Shown: positions 1-11,312, counted from the first letter of the stretch. The stretch: 64,000 nt of DNA from Elymus sibiricus (GCA_039707655.1 CM077667.1:541240222-541304221), one strand, 5' to 3'. Made by a program: numbers and translations. The notes: generated from the sequence alone by a model not told the origin.

Positions 1-1016
1 TGTTCAGAAGGTGTAGGTGTTCTAATATAACTCTTATTAACCACAATTGTAGTCTTAGCATGCTCCTTAATTCTAACAGGGAAAGGTGGTTTCTCAATGT
101 AAGCAGTAGGAACAATTGGATCAACATGGCTAACAATTATTTCTTCCTTCTTAATTTTAACAGGTTCCTCTAATTGTTTCTCAATGGGTGGATGATATTT
201 AAACCACTTCTCCTTAGGGAGATCAACATGAGTAGCAAAAGATTCACAGAAAGAAGCTACTATCTCAGAGTCAAGGCCATATTTATTGCTAAAATCATGG
301 AAAGTATTGGTTTCCATAAAAGATTTAACACAATCAAACTCGAGCTTTATACCTGGCTCTTTACCTTTGTCGACTTCCCAATCCTCAGAGTTGCATTTAA
401 TTCTTTCCAGAAGATCCCATTTGAATTCAATAATCCTCTTCATAAAGGAACCAGTAGAACAGGAATCGAGTAGTACTCGATCATCATGAGAAAGCCGAGC
501 ATAAAAATTTTCTATAATCATTTCTCTTGAAAGCTCATGATTGGGACAGGTGTGCATCATAGATTTAAGCCTCCCCCAAGCTTGAGCGATGCTTTCTCCT
601 TCACGAGGCCAGCAATTATAAATAAAGTTCCGATCACGATGGACTAGATGCATAGGATAAAACTTCTGATGAAATTCCAGCTTCAAGCGATTCCAGTCCC
701 ATGATCCAATATCATCCAATAGCCTATACCACATCAATGCTTTTCCCTCCAAAGATAAAGGGAAAACTTTTTTCTTAACCTTGTCTCTAGCCAAACCTGC
801 AAGCTTAAAGAGTCCACAAACCTCATCGACAAATATTAAGTGATAATCAGGATGAGTCGTACCATCATAAGGACTAGCTAGCAGTTTTTCTAACAAACCA
901 GAAGGAATCTCATAATAAACATTTTCAGTAGGTTCAGTAGGTTGAGGAGCAACCTCTTCCACTTCCATTCCAGGCGAAGATGCCCCGAACAAGCCACTCA
1001 AAGGGTGACCGTCCAT
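1..1016 (-). CDS. Gag polyprotein N-terminal part of an Athila-like Ty3/gypsy retrotransposon (runs off the window)
   Basis: An uninterrupted reading frame runs from an ATG at 1016 on the minus strand to the window edge, about 338 codons. It starts MDGHPLSGLFG and contains a retrotransposon-gag core with the spaced pattern ALMWYRLL, then FHQKFYP, then GRLKSMM. Gag would form the virus-like particle that packages the element RNA. The ATG lies 79 bases inside the primer-binding site, the expected place for the first ORF of this lineage. No stop or frameshift is visible here, so this part is well preserved. Protease, reverse transcriptase and integrase would lie outside the window. The family assignment rests on the leader layout and LTR type. 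Confidence 0.8.
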   Translation of the reverse strand, partial: MDGHPLSGLFGASSPGMEVEEVAPQPTEPTENVYYEIPSGLLEKLLASPYDGTTHPDYHLIFVDEVCGLFKLAGLARDKVKKKVFPLSLEGKALMWYRLLDDIGSWDWNRLKLEFHQKFYPMHLVHRDRNFIYNCWPREGESIAQAWGRLKSMMHTCPNHELSREMIIENFYARLSHDDRVLLDSCSTGSFMKRIIEFKWDLLERIKCNSEDWEVDKGKEPGIKLEFDCVKSFMETNTFHDFSNKYGLDSEIVASFCESFATHVDLPKEKWFKYHPPIEKQLEEPVKIKKEEIIVSHVDPIVPTAYIEKPPFPVRIKEHAKTTIVVNKSYIRTPTPSE

Positions 1017-1094
1017 AGCAACAAGTAACAGTAAATTTCATCACTTAACAAAAAATGTTTTCTTACCAATTTCCACTTACCAGAGGCGCTTCAC

Positions 1095-1112
1095 TCCCCG
1101 ACAACTGCGCCA
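1095..1112 (-). promoter_or_regulatory. Primer-binding site, tRNA-Asp type
   Basis: The minus strand reads TGGCGCAGTTGTCGGGGA, complementary to the 3' end of plant tRNA-Asp with one mismatch. It lies 11 bases inside the LTR end and would prime minus-strand DNA synthesis. Confidence 0.8.
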
Positions 1113-1123
1113 GAAAATAGTCT

Positions 1124-2645
1124 TGATGACCCACAAGTATAGGGGATCAATCGTAGTCCTTTCGATAAGTAAGAGTGTTGAACCCAACGAGGAGCAGAAG
1201 GAAATGATAAGCGGTTTTCAGCAAGGTATTCTCTGCAAGTGCTATTAGTAACAATAGTAGATAGTTTTGCAGCAAGATATTTCGTAATGAGTGACAAGTA
1301 ACAATAGTAACCAAGGTGCAGCAAGATAGCCCAATCCTTTTTATAGCAAAGGACAGGCCGGAAAGTACTCTTATATGAAGAAAGTGCTCCCGAGGACACA
1401 TGGGGATTTTTGTCTAGTCATGTTCATCATGTTGAATTGATTCGCATTCGCTACTTTGATAATTTGATATGTGGGTGGACAGGTGCTAAGGTGCTGTTCT
1501 TACTTGAACAAGCAACCCACTTACGATTACCCCCTCTCACAAGCGTCCGCAACTACGAAAGAAGAATTAAGATAAATCTAACAATAGCATGAGACGTGTG
1601 GATCCAAATCAGCCCCTCATGAAGCAACGCATAAACTGGGGTTTAAGCTTCTGTCACTCACGCAACCCATCATCTACTTGTTACTCCACAATGCCTACCC
1701 TTAGGCCCATAACATGGTGAAGTATCATGTAGTCGACGTTCACACGACACCACTAAGAGAAGCAACAACATACACATCATCAAAATATCGAGCGAATGCC
1801 AATTTCACATGATTACTTATAACAAGATTTATCCCATGTCCTCAGGAACAATAGTAACTACTCACACCTCATCAACATGTTCAAGATCAGAGGTATAATG
1901 ATGGTGATCAAGGATCTGAACATAATATCTTTCACCAATTAATCCAACAAGCATCAACTACAAGATGTAATCAACACTACTAGCAACCCACAGGTACCAG
2001 TCTGAGGTTTTGAGACAAAGATTGAATACAAGAGATGAACTAGGGTTGGAGATGAGATGGTGCTGGTGCTGGTGTTGATGAAGATTGGTCCTCCCACGAA
2101 GGAGGAAGCGTTGGTGATGACGATGGCTTCGATTTCCCCCTCCCGGAGGGAAGTTTCCCAGGTAGAATCACTCTGCCGGAGAGAAAAAGGGCCTCTGCCC
2201 AGGTTTCCGCCTCGCAACGGTGGCGCTTCATCCCGAAAGTAATCTTATGATTTTTTCTAGAGTAAAACACACCATATAGGAGAAGAGGGGCGTCGGAGAG
2301 CCAGCGGGGGGGCCCACAAGCCATCAGGGCGCGGCCAGGGGGTGGGCCGCGCCCTGTTGGCTTGTGCCCTGCTGGCAGCCCCCCTACGGTATATTTTTGG
2401 TCCAGAAATTCTTAAATATTCCAAAAATATTCTCCATGAAGTTTCAGGTCATTTGGAGTCTGGTGATTTTTCTGCCCTTTTCTCGGTTTTCCGGTCCAGA
2501 ATTCCAGTTTCCAGATATTTCCCTCCTTGTGATGTACCTTGCATATTCAGAGAGAAAAGGCATAAGAATTGTATAATAATGTGGGATAATGGACAAGAAT
2601 GAAGTAAAAGGTAATAAGAAATCATGATGCAAAATGGACGTATCA
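1124..2645 (-). repeat. 5' LTR of the Athila-like gypsy element
   Basis: On the minus strand the LTR begins TGATACGTCC at 2645 and ends GTCATCA at 1124, matching TGAT/ATCA ends, and is followed by the primer-binding site. Length is 1,522 bp. It holds a GC-rich hairpin at 2315-2366. The ORFs inside it are chance frames. The other LTR and the target duplication are beyond the window. Confidence 0.8.
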
Positions 2646-2739
2646 GTCACCTCGTCGAGCCCTTCCTCCTCCCCGAAAACCGTCCTCCTCCCCCCTTACA
2701 CGTCACCTCGTCGAGCCTTTCCTCCTCCCCGAGCCTAGC

Positions 2740-3690
2740 GGCGATGCCAAAGTCCTGTTCTGTGCACCGGCAGGCGCCACCAGTGGAAGTTCCTCTTCAG
2801 GCGGATCGTCGTGCCGCTGCCCTCGCTCTCCAGGTCCATCAGCATCTACGGTGACGGGCTCCTCCGGTGATAAGGAGGACCGACCGCAGCAGCGGCCCCA
2901 TCACTCCTCGGAGGCGGCTCTGGCAAACAATGAATTTGTCCGTCGGATGGATACCATGACGGAGCATTCGCTCCTTCACATGGGCCCAGCGCTGGCGTGC
3001 GTGAAGGAGGAGCCACCGTCCCCTCCGTGCGTTCGCTTGAAGCGAGACCGGACATCCTCACTCCGACAGGTGAAGGACCAGCCGGCAACCCCCACCGCAC
3101 AATCGCGGTCTCCACATCGACGGTCATGTGAAGAAGGAGCCAGTGTCCCCCCAACGCCTCCATCGTGTGAAGGACGAAACGGCGTCGCCCCCGACGCATT
3201 GCCTTTACGCGCGGACTGACAGGCCATCGTCGCCACCACTATGGCACTGACGGCCGATAAAGGAGGAGCTGCCACCCGCTACCGTGAAGGTGCGTGGCCG
3301 CATCCGCCACTACCTCAAAGGAGGTGGTTACGGTGGTGCCTCCGGCTCTCGGGCCATGGTATCCAAGGCAAAGCGTGCGAAGAGGAAGGAGGCAAGGTAC
3401 AACCGACGCAATGCCGGTCGCCGCTCCGCGTTTGCCAAGACAGACGTGGCACCGGAATGGGTCCACAACAACCCTGACCTCACTGCCGTGTGGGCGCTCG
3501 ACCGCAACAGGAGGTGGAGTGGCACGAGCGGCAGGTAGCCGCAGAACAAGGCTGTCGCGGCCCTCCGACACCTTGCGCCGCTGGAAGGAGGATGACGATG
3601 ATGACACGCATCGCGATGGCGTGTGGCAGAACAGGCCCGCCACGCTTACGGGTGGTTGCGGACTATCAAGCATTCTTTTGACCACTCTTT
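2740..3690 (+). pseudogene. Decayed ORF with repeated VKEEP-type motifs
   Basis: A GC-rich reading frame is broken by at least one +1 frameshift between 3070 and 3128 and by stops at 3248-3250 and 3536-3538. Corrected only conceptually, it holds a motif of the form Val/Ile-Lys-(Glu/Asp/Lys)-x-Pro recurring every 13-25 codons at about 3001, 3070, 3128, 3167 and 3257. A basic stretch (SKAKRAKRKEARYNRR) and a more conserved block with WVHNNPDLTAVWALDR follow, then a run of Asp codons. The motif fits the SUMO-acceptor consensus (hydrophobic-Lys-x-Glu). I do not recognise a named family; similar ORFs recur in Triticeae repeats as far as I recall. It has no visible promoter and sits between two retroelement fragments. 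Confidence 0.5.
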
Positions 3691-3699
3691 AACCCTCTC

Positions 3700-4836
3700 C
3701 CAAAAATGTTTCTAAAAGATTACTAGTAAGATTACCCGATGACCATCAGGCCATTGAGAACAAATGGATCTTTAAGAAAAAGACATACGCTGATAGTAAT
3801 GTCACCGTCTATAAAGCTCGACTTGTCGCAAAGGGTTTCCGACAAGTTCAAGGAGTTGACTACGATGAGACTTTCTCACCCGTAGCGATGCTAAAGTCTG
3901 TTAGGATTATGTTAGCAATTGCTGCCTTTTTCGATTATGAAATCGGACAGATGGACGTCAAAACCACGTTCCTTAATGGTTTCCTTAAGGAAGAGTTGAA
4001 TGTGATATAACCGGAAGGTTTTTTCGATCCTAAGGATCCTAAAAGATATGCAAGCTCCAACTGGTGCAAACATCTCGGAGTTGGAATATACGCTTTGATG
4101 AGGTGATCAAAGTTTTTTGGTTTATACAAGTTTATGGAGAAGCTTGTATTTACAAGAAAGTGAGTGGGACCTCTGTAGCATTTCTAATACTGTATGTGGA
4201 TGACATATTATTGATTGGAAATGGTATAGAATTTCTGGAAAGCATAAAGGGTTATTCGAAAGGAGTTTTTCAATGGAAGACCTGGATGAAGCTACTTACA
4301 GATTGGGCATCAAGATCTATAGAGATAGATCAAGACGCTTGATAAGACTTTCACAGAGCACATACCTTGATAAGATTTTGAAGGAGTTCAAAATGGACCA
4401 GTCAAAGAAGGGATTCTTGCCTGTGTTACAAAGTGTGAAGTTGACTAAGACTCAAAGCTCGACCACGGTAGAAGAAAGAGAAAGTATGAAGGTCGTCCTC
4501 TATGTCTCAGCCATAGACTCTATAATGTATGCCATGTTGTGTACCATACCTAATATGTGCCTTACAATGAGTCAGGCAAGGGGTACCAGAGTGACTCAGG
4601 AGTAGATCACTGGACAACCGTAGAAAATATACTGAAGTACCTATGGAGGACTAAGAAAATATTTCTCGTTTATGGAGGTGATAAATAGTTCGTCGTAAGG
4701 GGTTACGTCGATGAAAGCTTTGACACCGATCCAGATGACTCTGTGTCTCATACCGGATACGTATAGTGGAGCAGTCGTTTGGAGTAGCTCCAAGTAGAGT
4801 GTGATAGCAGCACCTACATATGACATAGAGATTTGC
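3700..4836 (+). pseudogene. Ty1/copia pol fragment (reverse transcriptase), heavily broken
   Basis: Frames on the plus strand spell copia reverse-transcriptase blocks: KARLVAKGF near 3815, DETFSPVAM near 3868, DVKTTFLNG near 3955 and the catalytic LYVDDILLIG near 4192, then IKIYRDRSRRLI near 4308. The order is that of BARE/Angela-type pol. Stops (for example TAA at 4007-4009), frameshifts and a deletion near 4050 make it non-functional. No LTR accompanies it; it ends at the CACTA terminus at 4840, so the CACTA element probably inserted here or truncated it. Confidence 0.8.
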
Positions 4837-4839
4837 AAA

Positions 4840-5110
4840 CACTACTAGGGAAAAGGCTAGCAGTAGCGCTGGAAATAGTCCTAGCAGTAGCGCGGGGGCA
4901 AGCGCTACTAGTACGGCGCTACAGCTAACCTATAGCAGTAGCGTTGGTTTACCCGCGCTACTGCTATACCTAACTAGCAGTAGCATAGGTCCTTCCATCC
5001 CTACTGCTAAGGTTAGCCGTAGCGTAGGTCCCACCGGCGCTACTACTACATAGCTGTAGCGCTGGAAACCTGCGCTACTGCTTCCTGCTAAAGAGCGCTA
5101 CTGCTATATT
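4840..5110. repeat. CACTA terminal and subterminal repeat region
   Basis: After the CACTA terminus come at least eight degenerate copies of a core like AGCAGTAGCGC or its complement GCGCTACTGCT. In this superfamily such motifs bind the element's own DNA-binding protein. Confidence 0.75.
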
Positions 5111-5452
5111 TACGCCTTTTTTTTCTGCTGCGTATTTGCGCTGTATTTGTACAGGTTTTATACAGTATTATAATCATATCAGAAACATGCAATCTGCTCA
5201 TCATATCACACACATAATAGTCTCATCATATCATCACATCATCCAACACAAATCATATCGTCTCATCATAATCATGATATAGCGATACAAGTGACATGTC
5301 TCGAATACAAGCAACTGCATGGTCATCACATACACATGTCTCATCATCTATAGCTAAACAAAGATATAGAAGAGAAGAGCGATCACTATGAGCAAGAGCG
5401 CGATAATGTAGTTTTTGAGGTGCCGGTTCCGATCCCTCTCTCGCGCTAGCGT

Positions 5453-5608
5453 TCACCACCTCAAGTAACTATCTTCCGCTTCGGCTCTGCTATCGAACTC
5501 TTTCTGGCTGCCGCCCGGAAACTGGTGCACTTGGGCCTGACACTCAGGCCACTCGTTGTACACTCCTGGAACCTTCCCTACATACACGGCGTAGGACTTC
5601 TTCGCCAT
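5453..5608 (-). CDS. Small ORF encoding an RNase H1 N-terminal (RNA:DNA hybrid-binding) domain
   Basis: An intact 51-codon ORF begins MAKKSYAVYVGKVPGVY and continues with WPECQAQVHQFPGGSQKEF and a final EAEDSYLRW. This is the pattern of the RNase H1 N-terminal or caulimovirus-viroplasmin-type domain: YAVYxGxxPGVY, a Trp, then a C-terminal AExxY. In RNase H1 the domain binds RNA:DNA hybrids or dsRNA. The ORF is one domain long with no nuclease part. It lies between the Ulp1-like gene and the CACTA left end, in the same orientation, and might be a last exon or a separate product. The frame continues upstream to 5674, but the ATG at 5608 starts exactly at the domain. Confidence 0.55.
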   Translation of the reverse strand: MAKKSYAVYVGKVPGVYNEWPECQAQVHQFPGGSQKEFDSRAEAEDSYLRW

Positions 5609-5882
5609 CGATGATCTATGTACCTGCATCATCACATGAGTCGATAATATGCAACATAATATATTGTTGAGCAACAGAAAGAGACAGAGTTAGCAAAAAT
5701 AGAAGCAACATATCATAAGCATAAATAACAAAGTTCATCGTACCCAAACTGCCCTAACTAGAGTGATCTTCGCTAGTTGAGGAGGACGGTTTAATTACAT
5801 CACAAAGTTTCGTCGTGCATAACTCAAAGTTTCGTCATAGAGAAAGTTGTGACTAAACGGACACATTGTCATATATCGTCAA

Positions 5883-8800
5883 TCACTCCAACATGTCATG
5901 CCATCCAGCCAAATCAGGGAGGAAGGACCCGAGCTCCGTGAAAGGCTTCAGGTCGAGACGCTGAGCGGCTACGCGTGTTCGGACGTCTTCCCGCGACATT
6001 TGCCCTTCTTCGTAGAACATCCCTGTTTTTTCGAGGACCTCCTTCATGATGACTTGGGCAAGTTCACACTAGATGTGATAGAACTCAGCTCGGAGTCGAT
6101 GATCCGGTACATTTCCTAGTTTCTTTGCCCATTGCAAAATATCGGCATCGCCGGATTTAGGTGACATGCGAAGGTTCTGGCAATCCCGTCTGTATTCCAG
6201 CATGTGGTGGAGGACATAGAATCCATCACTGAGACTACCTCTCGGTTGCTGGATGCAGCAGAAGTCGATCTTATGGCTGAAGCAGGGCACGCTCTTCCTT
6301 ATCTTCTTGACCATGATCTCTCCACCCCGTTGGCCGTAGCTTAAGATAGTGCTGTCGACAATAGCCTTGATGTGGGTGTAATTCTTTTTCTTCACGTTCT
6401 TCGACGAGTCCAAGTAAAGAGCGTGGGAGAATCGGGGGTAAAGAATGATGAGGACGGCGCGCCCCTCGCTGCACAAAATAAGAACACCTCAAATTAGCCT
6501 CCACGCGTGCAAACGAATGATTGAAATCGAAGGAAGGATATCCGCGGCTGACTTACATGGGATGATAAGGTAGGAGAATTGACTCCTTGTCCTTATTGGC
6601 GACCATGAAACCGGCGATGTAGTTCCTCGCATATTCACGGTGCTCTTGGCAGACTGCCAAGAAGCCCTCGTGCATAAAGTACGGGTCAGCCACACAGATA
6701 TAAGATACTTGCTCGCGCCTGATGATGTAGTTCATGTACAAGGCATACAGGCGGACGAACGTAAAATCCAGCCTTGTCATGTGAAACATGTCAAAGATGT
6801 AATCGAATCGAAGAAATAACTTATCCGCGGGGAATGTCTGGACGTACAACCTTTGCTGCGGCACGTTAACCACGTAGAGCAGGTATCCTGGATTTGTCGA
6901 GGCGATAAGGCTTTTCTCTCTCAACATCACATCGTCATGAAGTCTCCTTAGATCGCCGTCTATGGCCTCTACCACTGTATTAGGTAGGATCGGATCACCG
7001 GCGATATGGTATTTCGCCGCACCTTTGATAGGTATACGGTCTTCAACCCGAGGCTGCGGAGGTGGCTGGCTCATAGAAGCAGCTTTGTCACCATTAGGGC
7101 CTCTCTTCGATCTCTTCCTATGCTTCTTTTTTACCAGAAGTGAGCCTATCATACCATCCGTGACCACCGCCCCCAGTGTTGTCGGGCTCAGCAATAATGC
7201 ACGACCCTCACGTTGTTGTTGCTGGGTTGAGGCGGCATCTGGAGGCGTGTCCTGCGAGGATTGCAGGAAGAGAGACTTCTTGCAATCAGCCTTAAGACGT
7301 TCCTCCTCCGGCAATTCAGGCATCAAGACATCATGCTCAAACCCTGAGTCATACTGCTGAGCCATCAATCCTCCGTCGTCATAGCCGCCGGCGCCGGAAT
7401 TGAGAAACCGTAGAGGGTCATCATCCTTGTCCATGGCATCATGCATTGCTTCTTTCACGGCGGCGGCATCATCAGCCACTAATGGAGCCTCTTCCTCACG
7501 CCGTCCGCTATCACCCGACACGACAGGCGCCACTAATTGGGTTGGTGGGGTGGTGGTGTCCATACCTTGCTGAGGCTACTTGATCGTGGGTGTGCTCCGA
7601 GCCGTCTCCAGACGAAGGGAGACTCTTAGGCCACAACAAGACCCAACTCTTACAATTGCCAAGCCGTGGCGGGGTCTCGTCATCATCTCCCCCTTGTAGT
7701 ACCGGAGGAGCCAAATTCTCATAGCCCACTTTGACACTGGCCATGGAAACCTTGAAGACGTCAGGGGGCATCGGCCAGCTGTGGAACAATTGTTCCTTCG
7801 GCTTCACTATCGTCGCCTTTCCCACGTCCACCTTCTGGCCGCTGATGATGTACAGTATGGTGCACGGGGTTTCGTCGGCCTACGAAGACATGTCTGCGAC
7901 GTGAGACATCTGAAAGGCAACGGAAACGGGAGATTACACATATATTGAAGAGGGCCGGTGTGACGGGTAGTTACCGTGAGGGCGTCGAGCTCAGCCAAAG
8001 ACGAAGCCCCGCCGAGTTGCACCAGAGACGAAGGACGGGCTGCTATGAGCAGGTGCGGGAGCATGTGCGGTTGCGTGAGCAGGTGCTGGCGGTGCAACGC
8101 TAAACGAGCTGCTCCCGACAAAGCTTGCAAGGGGAAAGGCCTTTGCCTCTTTACCTGGATTTTGCTTGAGCCATTCGATGACAGCCGGAATCAAGGCACT
8201 AAACGAAGATACCATTTCCTCTCTTGCGGCAGCTACCGCTGCTTGGATTGCCTCCCTCACCAACTCAGGTCGTATCGCTTCTTTGGTCTCAGCTGATTTC
8301 TTATCGACCGCAATCTCAACCTTCTTGTCGATGTTTATTTCGTTTAACCTCCATCTTTCCTTTCTCTCCTCGGCGTCCTCACGGTAGTAGTGCTTCCACG
8401 TGGCGCCGTCTCCGACGCCGTGCACGTGTCCATACGACGGCCGAGTGTCCACCGGGAGTCTTTTCAATACGTTCAAGGCCCGGTTGAAAGGGGTGTCCCA
8501 CTTGGGCCTCGCCGACGCCTCAGACGACGAGTCGCTTTCGGCCGCAATCCTGTGCTGCTCTTTCTGCAAAAGGAACATGGATCGTTTACAAATGTGACTA
8601 AACGTGCAGTCGAATTGATCAGAAGCTAAAATTAGGGGGTAAATTAATAATTACCAGCAGTCTCATGAACTCCCTCGTGACCGCGTCCGTTTCGAAAACC
8701 TTCTTGACTAGGTCCCAACGGTACCGGGCCCTGATGACGTCACGCTCCTGCGGGACGGTGAACTCCGCCAAGGGGTCTGGGATCCCCAGACTTTCGCGTT

Positions 8801-9566
8801 CCGCGTCCTCCTTGTCCCATATGCGCCTCTTCCCCGAGTAACCACGGCTTCCGAGGCGGTGGTACCCCATGTTCCTTTCTTGAAGCCCCTTCATGTACTC
8901 CGACTTTTCTTTGGCAGCTTCGGCAACGCAAGCCGCCTTGAATATTTCGAACTGCTCTTCCATAATTGTCGGATTATCCTTTACAATCTCGGAGTAGGGT
9001 TGCTTTTTGACGATGATCCGAATTTTCACCCTTACTTTCCAGGCAGACAACGCGTTGCTAAACTTGCCCATGGCTTTGTTGTTTATCTTCTTCATTGCCG
9101 GGTCTAGCCACGGTCTAGGATACTTGGTTTCATCCCGGCCCGGGAACAAGAAACTCCGGTGCAGGTTCGTTAGGAGGAAGTGCTCCATATTTGGTATCTT
9201 CCTTAATTTTTCATCGTTGATGGTGGCGGTTTCCCGTAGGATGCAGCCTATTTGATTGTCGTAGCACATGTGCGCTTCCTCAGGCTCTTTTGGCTCGAAA
9301 TTTCCGGGGTCCACCTCCGTGACCACCAGTCTAGTAGTGCTGCTCTTGTTTGGGCGCCGTATCCTCTTCGGTTGCGGTTCTGTACCGGCTAATTTGCCAG
9401 CATCGGTGCCGGTCTCGGCGCCGGTGTCGGTGCCGGTGTCGGTGCAACCCTCGGATGTGACAGGGGGGTACGGCAACCATTGCTCATCTAGATAGTTCAA
9501 ATAGTTGTTTGCCGCCTCGTAGACGTCGCAATTACCAGAACCCCCTCCTTCATCGTTGTTAGCCAT
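5883..9566 (-). pseudogene. CACTA TNPA-like (Transposase_24-type) gene with Ulp1-like C-terminal part, several lesions
   Basis: The first exon, 9566-8656, codes from MANNDEGGG through a charged helical region and ends at a GT. The next exon starts after TTTTGCAG near 8567 and contains RPSYGHVHGVGDG and a Lys/Glu-rich helix, resembling plant Transposase_24-type proteins. Further coding sequence spans 7831-6557, and a last exon 6468-5883 is joined across a good GTAAGT...GTGCAG intron. The C-terminal part resembles a C48/Ulp1 peptidase (LLPYHP, YLDSS, then QQPRGSLSDGFYVLHHM). The histidine and cysteine expected at the active site are not where they should be, while the Asp of LDS is kept. Lesions include a frameshift near 8030, an in-frame TAG at 7576-7578 and a TAG at 6069-6071. 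TNPA-class proteins bind subterminal repeats. Confidence 0.65.
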
Positions 9567-9631
9567 GTTTCCTACGCCTAAGTCTAGTCAATTAATTCTA
9601 GATCTAATAAAATGAATAATGACATAAAAAA

Positions 9632-9816
9632 GGCCTATGTTTTGCCGGAATGTTGATTAATTCCCGTTGTGGCAAATCCCGGGCACTCGATATGTCCTAG
9701 TTTCTAGCACAAGTCATGCCGAAATTTCGGCAGGACCTTTGCTAATAAGTGGACATATCGAGCGCCTGAAATTCGCCGGAACGGAAATGAATCAATATTC
9801 CGGCAAAACATAGGCC
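9632..9816. repeat. Imperfect inverted repeat (about 185 bp) just upstream of the TNPA-like start
   Basis: Outer arms pair GGCCTATGTTTTGCCGGAAT (9632-9651) with ATTCCGGCAAAACATAGGCC (9797-9816, one mismatch). Inner arms pair GGGCACTCGATATGTCC (9681-9697) with GGACATATCGAGCGCC (9751-9766). An RNA copy would fold into a long hairpin. It may be a small foldback insertion or a leader structure. Confidence 0.65.
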
Positions 9817-11221
9817 ACTCGGAATGAGATTCCCTGGAAAGATCATATATTGCAGAAATAAAGCCATCATTTGGCACATCATATATATATGGCAAATACA
9901 ACAGCCAACATCATATTGCAGAATTTGGCACATAAAAAATTCCTACTACTTATCCCTAAATCACTCTGAGCAGTTAGGAAATGTAGAATTGTACATACTA
10001 CAACAACACATCTAGGATCTGAATATTTTTGCCTATCTAAACAAACAAAGAAGGTTTAAACCTGCATTCAGTACTATACATTCTCTACTTTGTTACTAGT
10101 AAGATTCTGATTATGTTGTATGCATCATGCATCATTTAGAAAATACAAGATTATGGCTTTGCTGTTCACAATGTGTCACATAAATTATGCATGTACTGGT
10201 GTTATTGGTTTGTAGTTTATTGTTATCCTATAAAATCATTTTCATGTGCAGAAGATTCAAGTTTCCATTTTTCTCTTAGAAACTAAAAGATTCAAAAAAG
10301 AGGAGCCTATCTTCCAATGGAATGAATGTGTAGCAAGAAAAATTATTAACACCTTGACAGAAAGCAGGGGTGAGGAACATGAGTATAGGGTCTGATGCAT
10401 TATGTACACAACATCAAAGAATAATGTCAAATAAACAGACCAATTCCTTCCTCTACAGGAAATGCCTAGACCAGTACCAAACAAAATTTCTACAGAGTAG
10501 CAGATTTAGGTAATATAATGGTGAGCTAGTTCAAATAGAAATAGAGGCCGGCTTATATCAGTGAGCTAGTATGTATTTATGTGTAGCATGGCAACAACTT
10601 AATACGCTTCTCTCTCAAAAAAAGAAAAAAACAACTTAAAATGTTGAGTGCAGCAGCAACATCTACTTGTTACTGGAGTTCCAGTACAAGATGCCAGAGG
10701 CCACTTGGCACCATGGAACCTGCACAATTTCCACCATACATAATCTAGTCCATGAAAAGTTTGTCATGTACCCAACCAACCAATCCATCCATATGAAGTA
10801 TGAACCCTAGAACTGTCCATGATGAAAAACTGAACCCTAGCACTGTCCATGATGAAACTGAACCCTAACTAACAGATGAACAATCTGCCATTTCTTTTAC
10901 CAAATTGAAATCGAAATAGGAGAGAGGCATCAGCAAGTATAGCACCGTACCGAATCAGCAGGTGAGGTGGAGGTCGGGGGAGACGGCCGGGCACGGCTGT
11001 AGGGCGATGGTGACAGGAGGGGGCGTGAAGGAGGGCACGCGGAGGAGGGCAACGGCGGCGATGGTGGGCGCACGGACGAGGGCGATGGTGGCGATGGAGG
11101 GCGCACGGAGGAGGGCGACAGCGGCGATGGAGGGCGCGCAGAGGAGGGCGACGGCGGCGACACCGCGGAGGAGAGAGCGGCGGCACGCGGGGGAGATTTG
11201 GGGGAAAGCCCGCACGGTTAA
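9817..11221 (-). other. CACTA interior without protein-coding signal; GC-rich leader at 10960-11221
   Basis: About 1 kb is AT-rich with no convincing ORF. From 10960 to 11221 the minus strand is GC-rich with a repeated GCC-CTC-type pattern (codons for Ala, Leu, Pro in any frame), typical of an untranslated first exon in grass CACTA elements. I see no functional protein here. Confidence 0.4.
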
Positions 11222-11312
11222 GTTTCACTTAGCGGTAGCGCTGGTTACTAACCAGCGCTATAGCTAAGTTAGCTATAGCGCTGGTTAGAAACCAGCGCTA
11301 TTGCTATTCCTT
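11222..11312. repeat. Internal block of subterminal-like repeats
   Basis: The block contains GCGGTAGCGCTGGTTA, AACCAGCGCTATAGCT and AGCTATAGCGCTGGTTA, repeats in both orientations of a core close to that at the left terminus (AGTAGCGCTGG). It lies inside the element, between TNP2 and the GC-rich leader of the TNPA-like gene. Confidence 0.7.

Noticed and set aside
2040..2324. ORFs inside the first LTR
   Set aside because: Located in U3/R of a gypsy LTR; frames are not conserved in sister LTRs of the window.
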